Below are positions 1-7,625 of a stretch of DNA of 64,000 nt, piece by piece. Every line of letters starts with the position of its first letter. Position 1 is the stretch's first letter. The DNA is from Chitinophaga sp. YR573 (GTDB taxonomy: Bacteria > Bacteroidota > Bacteroidia > Chitinophagales > Chitinophagaceae). The notes beneath the pieces are model-generated. The model did no database searches and had not been told where the DNA came from. It was given only the letters and a program-made list of their open reading frames with translations. The stretch covers positions 682,001 through 746,000 of the forward strand of contig NZ_FOJF01000002.1 of assembly GCF_900110995.1 (NCBI RefSeq), written 5' to 3'. Position numbers and translations under genes: made by a program.

Positions 1-1662
1 CAACTGGCTGTTGCTGAAACAGACCATCAGCTGAAAATACAATTGGCCTATGCGGTGTGTCAGGTTGTGGTAAATAGTGATAACAGGCATGCGTTGCTGC
101 AATTATTCAGTGAAATACTGGAAGGCCCCTGGTATCCGGAAGACCTGAAACAATATGTGATAGCACGTTTACAGACATTCGCCTACAGTAATGACCCGGC
201 GCTGAAGAAAAGCCTGGAACTGATGCTGGACCAGGCCAAAGATGTCTATGAGCTGGAACGCATTTACGGTGTATTGAAAACACTGGAAACAGATTTTAGT
301 CAGCTGGCGCCGGCTTTGTTGCGCGTATTATACCGTCACATTGCCTTTTATCCGCAACAACCATTGCACGACTGGGTACAGATGATCGGTAAACTGGCCG
401 ACCAGCACGCGGAACTCCGTGCGGGGTTACCATACCTGGTATCTGTTACGGGAGCAAACTGGCTGCTGCAAAACGCAGACAAAAGCGATCAGACAGGCGC
501 CTTCCTGCCTACTTTCAAAAACGCCATGCTTACAGACGGTAGTGCATCCTCTTTCCTGGGGATGAAAAACCTGATTACGACTGCATGGAATAACCGTACC
601 ATCAAAAAGAGCGAGATCTCTGAATTATACAAAATACTGTTGCGCATGCCCAAATCGGTAGGGCTGATTCAACTGTTGCTGGGCATTATGGAGCAGGGGA
701 AACTCGTAACACCGGAGCTGGTGAAAGTGAGCCTGGATTATATCCTCAATGGACAGGATCATAGCGGTATCTGGGAAGTGCGTCAATACCTGGAGAAAAC
801 CGGTTTCCTGGACCTCGAATACCGTCAGCGACTGGTGAGCCTTTTCACACAGGAGAACTTCGATCGCTACAGGCAGTACAATGTGCCGGACATTCATTCC
901 AAGAAACGTATCACTACGCTCAATGATTGGGAATATGCCGGATGGATCTGCCCTTATGCCCAATGGCCTTTGGCGCAGCTGATATTCACAGTGGAACCAG
1001 GTGATCTGATCACCCGTATTTTTAGTAAGCCGGTCACTACTGAAGATGCCTCCTGCACTTTACAATACCTTGTGCTGGAACATTTGTTCCGCAACAGCAG
1101 TGGCAACTGGGCGAAATTCATTTATAAAGACATCGCACGATTCGAAGCCTTTTTATTGCTGTTGAAAAATGGCATTGAACAGTTACCTGCGGGCAATGCA
1201 TTACGCGACCGTATGCTGCATACCTATTGGAAAAGATGGAACGATTACATTAGTCTGCTGAATGGCAAACCCATACCACAGGAGTTGACAAATACCGCTA
1301 CGCTTGTATATGCAGGTGTATGTGAAAAGCTGAAGGAGTTCAATCCGGCATTTAACGGCAAGCAGTATCCTGATGTACTCAAAAACATGAATAAGGATTT
1401 GCTGCAACAGCATTGGCCCTGGACAGCGGAGTTATGGGATGAATTCTCTTACAAGAATTTCCCGGTAAAAGATCCTGATCAGGAATCCGCAGTAGCTTTG
1501 TTTCAGCGGGCAGCAAAGACCTTACATGCAGGCAATAATAGCGAAGCATATCAGTTGCTGAAGGAGCTGATTACAAGCTACCCGCATACCCGTCTGGTAA
1601 AAGAAAAATTATCGATGATTGAAAATTCTATTAAACAGCTGGAAGAAGAGTTGAATAACTAA
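1..1662 (+). CDS. Helical-repeat protein of unknown function, 5' end outside window
   Basis: The reading frame is open from base 1, so this is the C-terminal 553 residues of a longer protein. A start at the TTG at 43 is possible but unlikely, because coding continues in frame upstream of it. The visible part is rich in alpha-helix-forming segments with Leu/Trp-rich repeats. The last 60 residues look like a single TPR-type helix pair (AVALFQRAAKTLHAGNNSEA). No signal peptide, membrane segment or catalytic motif is visible. I do not recognise the family. It is followed by an inverted repeat that probably ends transcription from both sides. Confidence 0.7.
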   Translation, partial: QLAVAETDHQLKIQLAYAVCQVVVNSDNRHALLQLFSEILEGPWYPEDLKQYVIARLQTFAYSNDPALKKSLELMLDQAKDVYELERIYGVLKTLETDFSQLAPALLRVLYRHIAFYPQQPLHDWVQMIGKLADQHAELRAGLPYLVSVTGANWLLQNADKSDQTGAFLPTFKNAMLTDGSASSFLGMKNLITTAWNNRTIKKSEISELYKILLRMPKSVGLIQLLLGIMEQGKLVTPELVKVSLDYILNGQDHSGIWEVRQYLEKTGFLDLEYRQRLVSLFTQENFDRYRQYNVPDIHSKKRITTLNDWEYAGWICPYAQWPLAQLIFTVEPGDLITRIFSKPVTTEDASCTLQYLVLEHLFRNSSGNWAKFIYKDIARFEAFLLLLKNGIEQLPAGNALRDRMLHTYWKRWNDYISLLNGKPIPQELTNTATLVYAGVCEKLKEFNPAFNGKQYPDVLKNMNKDLLQQHWPWTAELWDEFSYKNFPVKDPDQESAVALFQRAAKTLHAGNNSEAYQLLKELITSYPHTRLVKEKLSMIENSIKQLEEELNN

Positions 1663-1670
1663 TTGTTTGT

Positions 1671-1718
1671 AACAAAGCATAATAGGCTCGGCTAGGTAGG
1701 AGTCTATTATGTTTTGTT
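1671..1718. terminator. Inverted repeat between convergent genes, probable bidirectional terminator
   Basis: Arms at 1671-1685 and 1704-1718 (AACAAAGCATAATAG and CTATTATGTTTTGTT) pair with one mismatch around a CTC/GAG-containing centre. The right arm includes the stop codon of the ATP-grasp gene on the minus strand. It resembles the ACAAAACATGATAGGCTCC repeats near 30.5 kb and 54.1 kb. Confidence 0.5.
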
Positions 1719-2429
1719 ATTTATTGTCGCGTTTATAATACAATCAATTACATTTTCAGCTTTACAGTTGTTTAGTCCGGCTCCCCAGCAAGCGTTAAAC
1801 TCAAGAATAAACCAGCCTATCTGCTCATTATAGGCAATATCAACAACTACTGCATCAGGTAACTGATTTTTATTGTTATCTAGAAAATCTGTTACAAAAT
1901 CTTTTCCGGTGTTAATATCTGCAAACCCCTCATATAGGGCAATATCCTTTACTATTCCATTTAGTATAAAGCTCCTGGCTTCTGCCTGTATGGTTTCAAT
2001 GATGGTGGAAGTAAGGATTTCTTCAGTAGTTTCCAGGCCTTCTGTTATCTGTTTAAAATCAGCTATAGTTTTGAAAATACCTGCAAGGAATATTTTAGGA
2101 ATAACGGGCTTAATAAAAACAGGGAAATCGCTTTCCGTAATCTGTCCGATTGTTTTTAGTGTAATAGTCCGTTTTGTCCATTTGTTATCCAGTCTTGCAA
2201 TCAATGCATCATCTGGTGACAGGAGTTCAACGTCATAGATTTGTGCTAATACGAATGCAAATGTCTGGTTGCCATAGATGGCGATTTTCCGTTTTGCCAG
2301 TTCTTCGTCTTTAATCCAGTATTTCCCCAGTCGTTTTATCTCCTGGAGACTGTTGGTCCAGGTAGTATAAATCTGTTCAAATTCAGGATCTGTTTTTTCA
2401 GGAATCAGGAGTGTGGTAGATCTATCCAT
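1707..2429 (-). CDS. ATP-grasp domain protein (R2K/DUF4343-like)
   Basis: This 240-residue protein shows the end-to-end pattern of a small ATP-grasp ligase. A Lys-bearing strand VFIKPVIPKIFLAG sits near residue 103, and FILNGIVKDIALY follows near 155. The metal-binding tail DAVVVDIAYN and ILEFNACWGAGLNNC lies near 193-222, where Asp, Glu and Asn bind Mg-ATP. Such enzymes join a carboxylate to an amine or thiol with ATP; the substrate cannot be told from sequence. There is no signal peptide, so it is cytosolic. It appears to be transcribed alone. Confidence in the fold is good; the physiological role is unknown. Confidence 0.75.
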   Translation of the reverse strand: MDRSTTLLIPEKTDPEFEQIYTTWTNSLQEIKRLGKYWIKDEELAKRKIAIYGNQTFAFVLAQIYDVELLSPDDALIARLDNKWTKRTITLKTIGQITESDFPVFIKPVIPKIFLAGIFKTIADFKQITEGLETTEEILTSTIIETIQAEARSFILNGIVKDIALYEGFADINTGKDFVTDFLDNNKNQLPDAVVVDIAYNEQIGWFILEFNACWGAGLNNCKAENVIDCIINATINNKT

Positions 2430-2470
2430 GTATAAATAGCCGCTTTACAGGAGCGGAAACTAATAAAAAA

Positions 2471-2485
2471 GCCGCAATCTGCGGC
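2471..2485. terminator. Short GC-rich hairpin with A and T tracts
   Basis: GCCGCA-ATC-TGCGGC flanked by six A on the left and T runs on the right. It can end the small lipoprotein gene on the minus strand and any readthrough on the plus strand. Confidence 0.75.
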
Positions 2486-2502
2486 TTTTTTATTAGTTCA
2501 GT

Positions 2503-2634
2503 TTATCTGTAGTATCCACCATGTCCATGATAATGAGGTCGGTGATAATATCCTGGTCTGTCCCGGACAACCAGGCAACTACTTAAACCGGAGATGAGTA
2601 CTGCTGTGAGAATAAGATATTTTAGCTTTTTCAT
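2503..2634 (-). CDS. Very small His/Tyr/Gly-rich lipoprotein
   Basis: A 43-residue reading frame with an ATG start. Residues 1-20 form a lipoprotein signal ending in the lipobox-like LSSC (Cys21). The mature part is only about 23 residues and is rich in Tyr, His, Gly and Arg (RPGYYHRPHYHGHGGYYR). It lies just upstream of the GCCGCA hairpin. Small lipoproteins with HYHGH-like tails are common in Bacteroidota; the function is unknown, and binding of metal or cell wall is only a guess from composition. Confidence 0.6.
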   Translation of the reverse strand: MKKLKYLILTAVLISGLSSCLVVRDRPGYYHRPHYHGHGGYYR

Positions 2635-2814
2635 GATTGTTAGGTTTGAAATGTGTGATGTATAGATAGAAGTTAATCGTCTGCAGTACGTTTAAACTTC
2701 GTCTTCACATATACTAATGACAAAACTGTGCCAGATTATAGGTAGAATTGTTATCTACTGTTAACGTGTTGAATTAACAGATCTTTAACCAGGTGTCATT
2801 AAACCTAAGCGTAT

Positions 2815-3075
2815 TTAATCTAACAGCTTATTAATATCTATCCCTTTTATACATTCTTCTCCTATCTTATTAATAGCTTCTATGGATAAGGGTTTGCCGG
2901 TACCGGAGTTCTTAAACAGGATATAGACGATACCAGATTTCGCTCCTCCATGACGGGGATCATTATTTATGCCTAACTGAGTAGCTAACGCGATAGACCC
3001 TTCTCCGGGATCGTCTCCTGTATCTGCAAATATTGCATAACACTTTTTTCCGTTTTTCTTATTTACCCTTAAACC
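2815..3075 (-). pseudogene. Truncated GH75 (fungal-type chitosanase) remnant
   Basis: On the minus strand an 86-codon frame with no start codon encodes the C-terminal part of a glycoside hydrolase family 75 domain. Visible are YAIFADTGDDPGEGSIALA, LGINNDPRHGG and GIVYILFKNSG, which match the conserved end of GH75 chitosanases (YAI-AD-G, GEGSIALA, NPR-GG, YVVFPGS). A stop codon stands directly before the fragment at 3076-3078, and nothing upstream continues the domain. The N-terminal half, with part of the active site, is missing. The break lies only about 30 bp from the start of the divergent kinase gene, so a rearrangement that brought in the kinase/Thg1 pair may have removed it (inference). 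Confidence 0.65.
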
Positions 3076-3106
3076 TTATCATTGTACTATATTATCTCAA
3101 TATACT

Positions 3107-3553
3107 ATGGAAGTGGTTATATTTTGCGGGATACAGGCTACGGGTAAATCTACGTTCTTCAAAGAACATTTCTTTTCCACGCACGTCAGGATTTCCATGG
3201 ACCTGCTGACAACACGTAACCGGGAAGATCTCTTTATGGAAGCCTGTTTTAAAAGCTGGCAAAAGTTTGTAATTGACAATACGAACCCTTCCAAAATAGA
3301 ACGGCAGAAATATATTTCCCAGGCAAAGGAGTATAAATTTAAAGTGATAGGATATTATTTTCAGTCGGTCATTACTGATGCCTTAATGAGGAATAATCAG
3401 CGAAGTGGTGATGCACTCATACCAGAAATCGGAATCAAAGGGACTTTCAACCGGCTGCAATTACCTTCAAAGGATGAAGGGTTTGATGAACTTTATTATG
3501 TATCAATAGGTGATAACGGATTCACTGTAAAAGAATGGAACGATGAAATTTAA
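3107..3553 (+). CDS. P-loop polynucleotide kinase-like protein
   Basis: This 148-residue protein has a Walker A motif, GIQATGKST, at residues 8-16. RISMDLLTTRN follows near 28, in the position where kinases of the T4 Pnkp type bind the acceptor hydroxyl. VIDNTNPSKIERQKYI near 55-70 is the DNTN signature of this kinase group. It likely phosphorylates a 5'-hydroxyl end of nucleic acid or a related small substrate. Its last 11 bases overlap the start of the Thg1-like gene, so the two are translationally coupled. The pairing points to RNA end repair. A small-molecule kinase cannot be excluded. Confidence 0.75.
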   Translation: MEVVIFCGIQATGKSTFFKEHFFSTHVRISMDLLTTRNREDLFMEACFKSWQKFVIDNTNPSKIERQKYISQAKEYKFKVIGYYFQSVITDALMRNNQRSGDALIPEIGIKGTFNRLQLPSKDEGFDELYYVSIGDNGFTVKEWNDEI

Positions 3554-4313
3554 TGAGCTGGATAAAAAAATGCGGATTTACGAAACAGCCAGTGATGCTT
3601 TCGTATTACCTGAAATATATATTGTGGTAAGAATTGATGGCAGGAACTTTACCAGGCTGACAAAAGAACAACACGATTTCGAAAAACCTTTTGATGAAAG
3701 GTTCAAAAACTACATGCAAGAAACAGTCATACACCTGATGAACACGGGTTTAAATATTGTGTATGGATATACACAGAGCGACGAGATATCATTGTTGTTT
3801 CATATAAATGAAGCTTCATTCGGGAGGAAACATCGTAAAATTAACTCTGTTCTTGCCGGAGAAGCCAGTGCATGCTTCTCTCTGCTTCTTGGGAGTATTG
3901 GTGTTTTTGATTGCAGGATCTGTGAACTGCCTAATAAAATATTAGTAGCAGATTATTTCAGGTGGAGGAATGAAGATGCACACCGGAATGCATTGAGCGC
4001 TCATTGTTACTGGCAATTAAGAAAAACCGGACTATCTGCTGTTAAAGCAACAGAACGTATCAGCAAATTAAGTACGGCTGAGAAAAACGAATTGCTTTTC
4101 AGTTATGGTATTAACTTTAATGAGCTTCCTGCCTGGCAAAAAAGGGGTATTGGTATTTACTGGAAGGAAGTCAGTAAAGAAGGATTTAACCCTAAAACAC
4201 AGACTACTGTCACTGTTAAAAAGAGACAATTATATGTAGAGGAGGAACTGCCAATGAAAGATGAATACAATAGTTTTATCCTTGATTTAATAAAAAGGAG
4301 TGAGGAAGCCTGA
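3543..4313 (+). CDS. Thg1-like 3'-5' RNA polymerase (tRNA repair family)
   Basis: Full-length (256 aa) member of the tRNA-His guanylyltransferase family. The metal-binding palm carries VRIDGRNFTRLT with Asp32 and YTQSDEISLL with Asp80, the two essential acidic residues. FGRKHRKINSVLAGEASACF matches the following family block. Thg1 proteins add nucleotides in the 3'-to-5' direction; bacterial Thg1-like proteins repair 5'-truncated tRNAs. Bacteria encode G-1 of tRNA-His genomically, so repair is more likely than tRNA-His maturation. It overlaps the upstream kinase gene by 11 bp. The kinase could prepare 5' ends that this enzyme then extends (inference). Confidence 0.88.
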   Translation: MKFNELDKKMRIYETASDAFVLPEIYIVVRIDGRNFTRLTKEQHDFEKPFDERFKNYMQETVIHLMNTGLNIVYGYTQSDEISLLFHINEASFGRKHRKINSVLAGEASACFSLLLGSIGVFDCRICELPNKILVADYFRWRNEDAHRNALSAHCYWQLRKTGLSAVKATERISKLSTAEKNELLFSYGINFNELPAWQKRGIGIYWKEVSKEGFNPKTQTTVTVKKRQLYVEEELPMKDEYNSFILDLIKRSEEA

Positions 4314-4334
4314 GTTTATCCATAACTCAACGTA

Positions 4335-4772
4335 TTACTTATAACAGCTCGCTTCCGCATCGTCACCCAAAGCAGCTATTGATGGGATATTTCCTTTGAA
4401 CAGTTGCCGGTCTCCCCATTCCTTTAGTTCGTTGATGAAAGGGATCAGTCGTAATCCTGTCTCAGTAAGGCTGTATTCAACCCGGGGAGGCAATTCATGG
4501 AATACCTCTCTGCATATCAGTTCATCTTCTTCCAGTTCGCGTAATGTCTGTGTCAGCATTTTAGGAGTGATATCGATAATGTGACGGCGCAATTCGCCAT
4601 AACGGAGTTTGTTATTCCGCCATAAGTACATCATGATACGCCCTTTATATTTGCCACCTATACGCCGGAACGCATAATCAATACTACAAACAGGGTTTTC
4701 TATCTTTTTTTTATTGTCTTTCAAGTTTATTTGTTTGATAGTCAATGTTAGTATCCTTTTGGTATCCAGCAC
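4335..4772 (-). CDS. HxlR-family winged-helix transcriptional regulator
   Basis: The protein carries the HxlR signature: a conserved Cys in ENPVCSIDYAFRRIGGKYKG, the winged helix with LRYGELRRHIIDITPKMLTQTLRELEEDELI, and the wing REVFHELPPRVEYSLTETG. These regulators often sense redox or reactive electrophiles through the conserved Cys. The annotated start is a GTG at 4772. Downstream TTG codons are possible and would leave a direct repeat of GTATCC (4751-4767) in the control region. It is divergent from the metallo-hydrolase at 4837, whose promoter holds a palindrome made of the same GGTATC words. That hydrolase is the likely target. Confidence 0.85.
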   Translation of the reverse strand: MLDTKRILTLTIKQINLKDNKKKIENPVCSIDYAFRRIGGKYKGRIMMYLWRNNKLRYGELRRHIIDITPKMLTQTLRELEEDELICREVFHELPPRVEYSLTETGLRLIPFINELKEWGDRQLFKGNIPSIAALGDDAEASCYK

Positions 4773-4788
4773 ACAAAAAAGTGCATAC

Positions 4789-4819
4789 TTGTCTTAACAA
4801 CCGGGTATCAATACCTTTG
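4789..4819 (+). promoter_or_regulatory. Bacteroidota-type promoter for the metallo-hydrolase
   Basis: TTG at 4789-4791 and TACCTTTG at 4812-4819 are separated by 20 bases, matching the -33 TTTG / -7 TAnnTTTG pattern of Bacteroidota sigma-ABfr promoters. The ATG follows at 4837. Confidence 0.6.
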
Positions 4820-4823
4820 ATAC
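4804..4823. promoter_or_regulatory. Probable HxlR operator overlapping the -7 element
   Basis: GTATCAA (4805-4811) and TTGATAC (4817-4823) form a perfect 7-bp inverted repeat. GGTAT-CA-ATACC (4804-4815) is a second, overlapping one. Both cover the TACCTTTG promoter element, so a bound regulator would block transcription of the hydrolase gene. Confidence 0.55.
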
Positions 4824-4836
4824 AAATTTAGGAAAC

Positions 4837-5823
4837 ATGGAAAGACGAGCCTTACTGAAAGATATATTTTTATTAGGTATAACTGCCTCCCTGCCATTAA
4901 AGCGTCTGCTGGCACAACAAAAGAATAACATACGCCCTTTTCACCAGTTTAAACTGGGTGAACTGGAACTGACAGTCATCACAGATGGATCTATCCGGAT
5001 GACCCCGGTACAACCTATGTTTGCTCCCGGTATTCCCTCCGCAGCAGTAGACAGCCTGCTGGTGAATAGTTTTCGTACTACCAAAGAAATAGATCTTGGA
5101 ATCAATATCCTGGTTATCCGTAAGGGAAAGCAAACAATCCTGATCGACACAGGTACCGGTAATGGCTTTGATGGCAATTTCGGCAGTGATTCCGGATGGT
5201 TGATAAAATCATTAACCGATGCAGGTATTTCCCGGGAAGAAGTAACAGATATTATTATTACACATGCTCATCCTGATCATATCGGCGGCCTGTTCAACAA
5301 CGATGGCAGTTTAGTTTTTCCTACAGCACAGGTGTATCTTTCTGCTATTGAATATGCATTCTGGACATTGGATAAACCGGATTTTTCAAAGAGTAAAATG
5401 GAAAATTCTGAACAACTGAAACAGATACTGGCATCCACACATAAGGTATTACAAGTACTAAAACCTACTGTACATTTATTTGATGATCAGACAGAACTAT
5501 TCGGTTGTATCCGTTTACAAAAGGCTCCGGGACATACTCCAGGGCATACGATAGTACACGTTTATTCAGGTGGAGAAGAACTGGTACATATCGCGGATCT
5601 CCTGCATTCTGATGCATTGCAGTTCCAGCATACGGAATGGGGATTTTCAGGTGATACGGATATTGCATTAGCAGCAGCTACCAGAAAGAAAGTAGTGGCT
5701 ACACTGGCAACAAATAAAACAAAAGTATTTGCTTATCATCTTCCCTGGCCGGGGATAGGCCATGTGCGTAGCAAAGGAAATGCATATGAATGGGTGATGG
5801 AAACATATCCAATACCTGGCTGA
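4837..5823 (+). CDS. Secreted metallo-beta-lactamase-fold hydrolase (lactonase-like)
   Basis: A 328-residue enzyme with the zinc motif THAHPDHIGG (His143, His145, Asp147, His148). Later zinc or active-site positions appear in GHTPGHTIVHV and HIADLLH. The N-terminus, MERRALLKDIFLLGITASLPLKRLLA, looks like a cleavable signal, possibly Tat-related although the RR is not in a full consensus. The arrangement resembles MBL-fold lactonases and related hydrolases of the AttM/quorum-quenching branch. The true substrate is unknown. It is controlled by an apparent HxlR operator, so induction by a reactive or toxic compound is a reasonable inference. A symmetric terminator follows. Confidence 0.8.
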   Translation: MERRALLKDIFLLGITASLPLKRLLAQQKNNIRPFHQFKLGELELTVITDGSIRMTPVQPMFAPGIPSAAVDSLLVNSFRTTKEIDLGINILVIRKGKQTILIDTGTGNGFDGNFGSDSGWLIKSLTDAGISREEVTDIIITHAHPDHIGGLFNNDGSLVFPTAQVYLSAIEYAFWTLDKPDFSKSKMENSEQLKQILASTHKVLQVLKPTVHLFDDQTELFGCIRLQKAPGHTPGHTIVHVYSGGEELVHIADLLHSDALQFQHTEWGFSGDTDIALAAATRKKVVATLATNKTKVFAYHLPWPGIGHVRSKGNAYEWVMETYPIPG

Positions 5824-5832
5824 TTCAAAAAC

Positions 5833-5858
5833 AAAAGGCTGGAAATTTCCAGCCTTTT
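5833..5858. terminator. Perfect palindromic bidirectional terminator
   Basis: AAAAGGCTGGAAA and TTTCCAGCCTTTT form a 13-bp perfect inverted repeat between two convergent genes. Confidence 0.85.
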
Positions 5859-5867
5859 ATAATTAGT

Positions 5868-6605
5868 TTATTTCTTTGGATACCAGTTCCGCAATCTTAC
5901 CTCAATTGCAGGATTACCGGCATTCACAAGATTCTTGAATTCATTTACATCGCTTAGGCCGCCTTTACCACGATAATGATAAGGATATACTACTTTGGGC
6001 TTAAACGCCAGCACACCACTCGCCGCTTCTTTTACATCCATGGTATAAGGAAGGTTCATACATACAAATGCCACATCAATATTTTTCAGTGAGCGCATTT
6101 CAGGAATAGCCTGTGTATCACCGGAAATATAAATGTTTTTACCACCGATATGTAAGATATACCCATTGCCACGTCCTTTGGTATGCATAGCAGTAGGGCT
6201 CTCCGGAAGATTATACATAGGGATAGCGCTGATGGATATACCCAGTTGTTTAGTGGTACCGCCATTAGGCAATATTACCACATGATCCTTATTAGGCATT
6301 TTATCTGCCACTACTTTTGGTACAATGAAAATAGTATTGGGTTTGGCAACAGCAGCCAGTGTAGTAGAATCAAAGTGATCGCCATGAATATCAGTGATGA
6401 GGATAATGTCCGGAGAGGCTACACTTGTGAAATTAGCAGCACCATTAGGATCTGCATAAATAGTTTTGCCTCCCGTGCTGAGAACAAGACTCGCATGCTC
6501 AATGGGTTGAATAATTAACGGGCCGCTGCCGGTTTTCAGGGTGTCCTGTGCCTGGGTTTTTCCGATCCATAAAGATAAGCTCAGTAATAATATACTGTAT
6601 TTCAT
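5868..6605 (-). CDS. Periplasmic MBL-fold metal-dependent hydrolase (UlaG-like)
   Basis: A 245-residue protein starting at the ATG at 6605, chosen over 6626 because MKYSILLLSLSLWIGKTQAQ then forms a clean signal peptide. The domain shows the UlaG-type layout: IEHASLVLSTGGKTIYADP, then ILITDIHGDHFD as the metal motif (His, Asp, His), GYILHIGGKNIYISGDT, and a C-terminal VVYPYHYRG. Such proteins are hydrolases of unknown substrate, often called L-ascorbate lactonase-like from UlaG. It is convergent with the MBL gene at 4837 and lies 70 bp downstream of an alpha/beta hydrolase on the same strand, so the two may be cotranscribed. Confidence 0.82.
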   Translation of the reverse strand: MKYSILLLSLSLWIGKTQAQDTLKTGSGPLIIQPIEHASLVLSTGGKTIYADPNGAANFTSVASPDIILITDIHGDHFDSTTLAAVAKPNTIFIVPKVVADKMPNKDHVVILPNGGTTKQLGISISAIPMYNLPESPTAMHTKGRGNGYILHIGGKNIYISGDTQAIPEMRSLKNIDVAFVCMNLPYTMDVKEAASGVLAFKPKVVYPYHYRGKGGLSDVNEFKNLVNAGNPAIEVRLRNWYPKK

Positions 6606-6674
6606 AAAATGTGATTTTGAGAACACTAAATTACAAATTACCTGTCTTTATCTTTAAAAATGGGATAGCCGGTT

Positions 6675-7529
6675 TTATTTATCTAAAAAGGGCAGGATGA
6701 GAGCGGTCAGTTTCTGCGTTTCCATCATCAGGCTTACATGTGTAGCACCAGGTATAATGGCCAGTTGAGATTTCGGTAATCCTGTCATATCACCAAAAAC
6801 ACCACCACCACAAAGTTTGTACGTCTCAGCAACATAACTTAAATCAACTCCATCATTATCTCCATTAATAAACAACACAGGAGATTTAATCGCTTTTATG
6901 TTTTCTGTTCCCAGATCAAACGGAGTCCCATCAAACTTAATCAGTTTAGTAGCGAAGTCATTCCAATGGCTTTTATCCGGAGAAAGCTTATCGTATTCAG
7001 TTTTGATCGGTGTATTTGTGAAGAACTCCGGTTTCATATGAGGGAACATTTCTCTTGCTGCAGGAATCCATCCTTCAAATTTATATACAGAAGAAATAAT
7101 GATCAGTTTGTGGACAAGAGAAGGATGTTTAATGGCCAGTTCAAAGGCAACTATTCCGCCTAAACTATAACCTGCAATATCTGCGCTATCAATCTTTAAA
7201 TATTTCAGTAACCCCGCTACATCATCAGCAAGTGCAGCGTAGGAGAACGGACGATCAATATCAGCTGTTCTTCCATGCCCCTGCATTTCCAATACGATCA
7301 CTTTATGCGATTTAGCCAATTCAGGTATCAACTGGCTATAGTTCAGATTGATATTCATATAGCTACCATGGAGCAGTACAATAGGTTTTCCTTCTCCATG
7401 AATTTCATAATACATTTTTAATCCGTCGATAGGTGCATATCCTGATGTCATGTTATTGGCTTTTTGTTGCGCATTACCTGATAAGATAGAAAGACAAGTG
7501 ATGAACAGAGTGATAATAAGTGTTTTCAT
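6675..7529 (-). CDS. Secreted alpha/beta hydrolase
   Basis: The start at 7529 gives a signal peptide, MKTLIITLFITCLSILSGNAQ; the ATG-less extension to 7553 is unlikely. The 284-residue protein has the oxyanion-hole motif VLLHGSYM, the nucleophile elbow GYSLGG, an acid in FINGDNDGVD, and a catalytic His in PGATHVSLM. The fold is an esterase or peptidase of the proline-iminopeptidase/lipase type; the substrate is not evident. It is followed closely by the UlaG-like gene on the same strand. Confidence 0.85.
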   Translation of the reverse strand: MKTLIITLFITCLSILSGNAQQKANNMTSGYAPIDGLKMYYEIHGEGKPIVLLHGSYMNINLNYSQLIPELAKSHKVIVLEMQGHGRTADIDRPFSYAALADDVAGLLKYLKIDSADIAGYSLGGIVAFELAIKHPSLVHKLIIISSVYKFEGWIPAAREMFPHMKPEFFTNTPIKTEYDKLSPDKSHWNDFATKLIKFDGTPFDLGTENIKAIKSPVLFINGDNDGVDLSYVAETYKLCGGGVFGDMTGLPKSQLAIIPGATHVSLMMETQKLTALILPFLDK

Positions 7530-7625
7530 TTGTTTGTTGATTTGATAATGCAAACTTAGCGAGGAGATTTAACGGATACAGGGGGGGATTACGACTAATT
7601 GAAGGATGATTTGCGACAATCCGGA

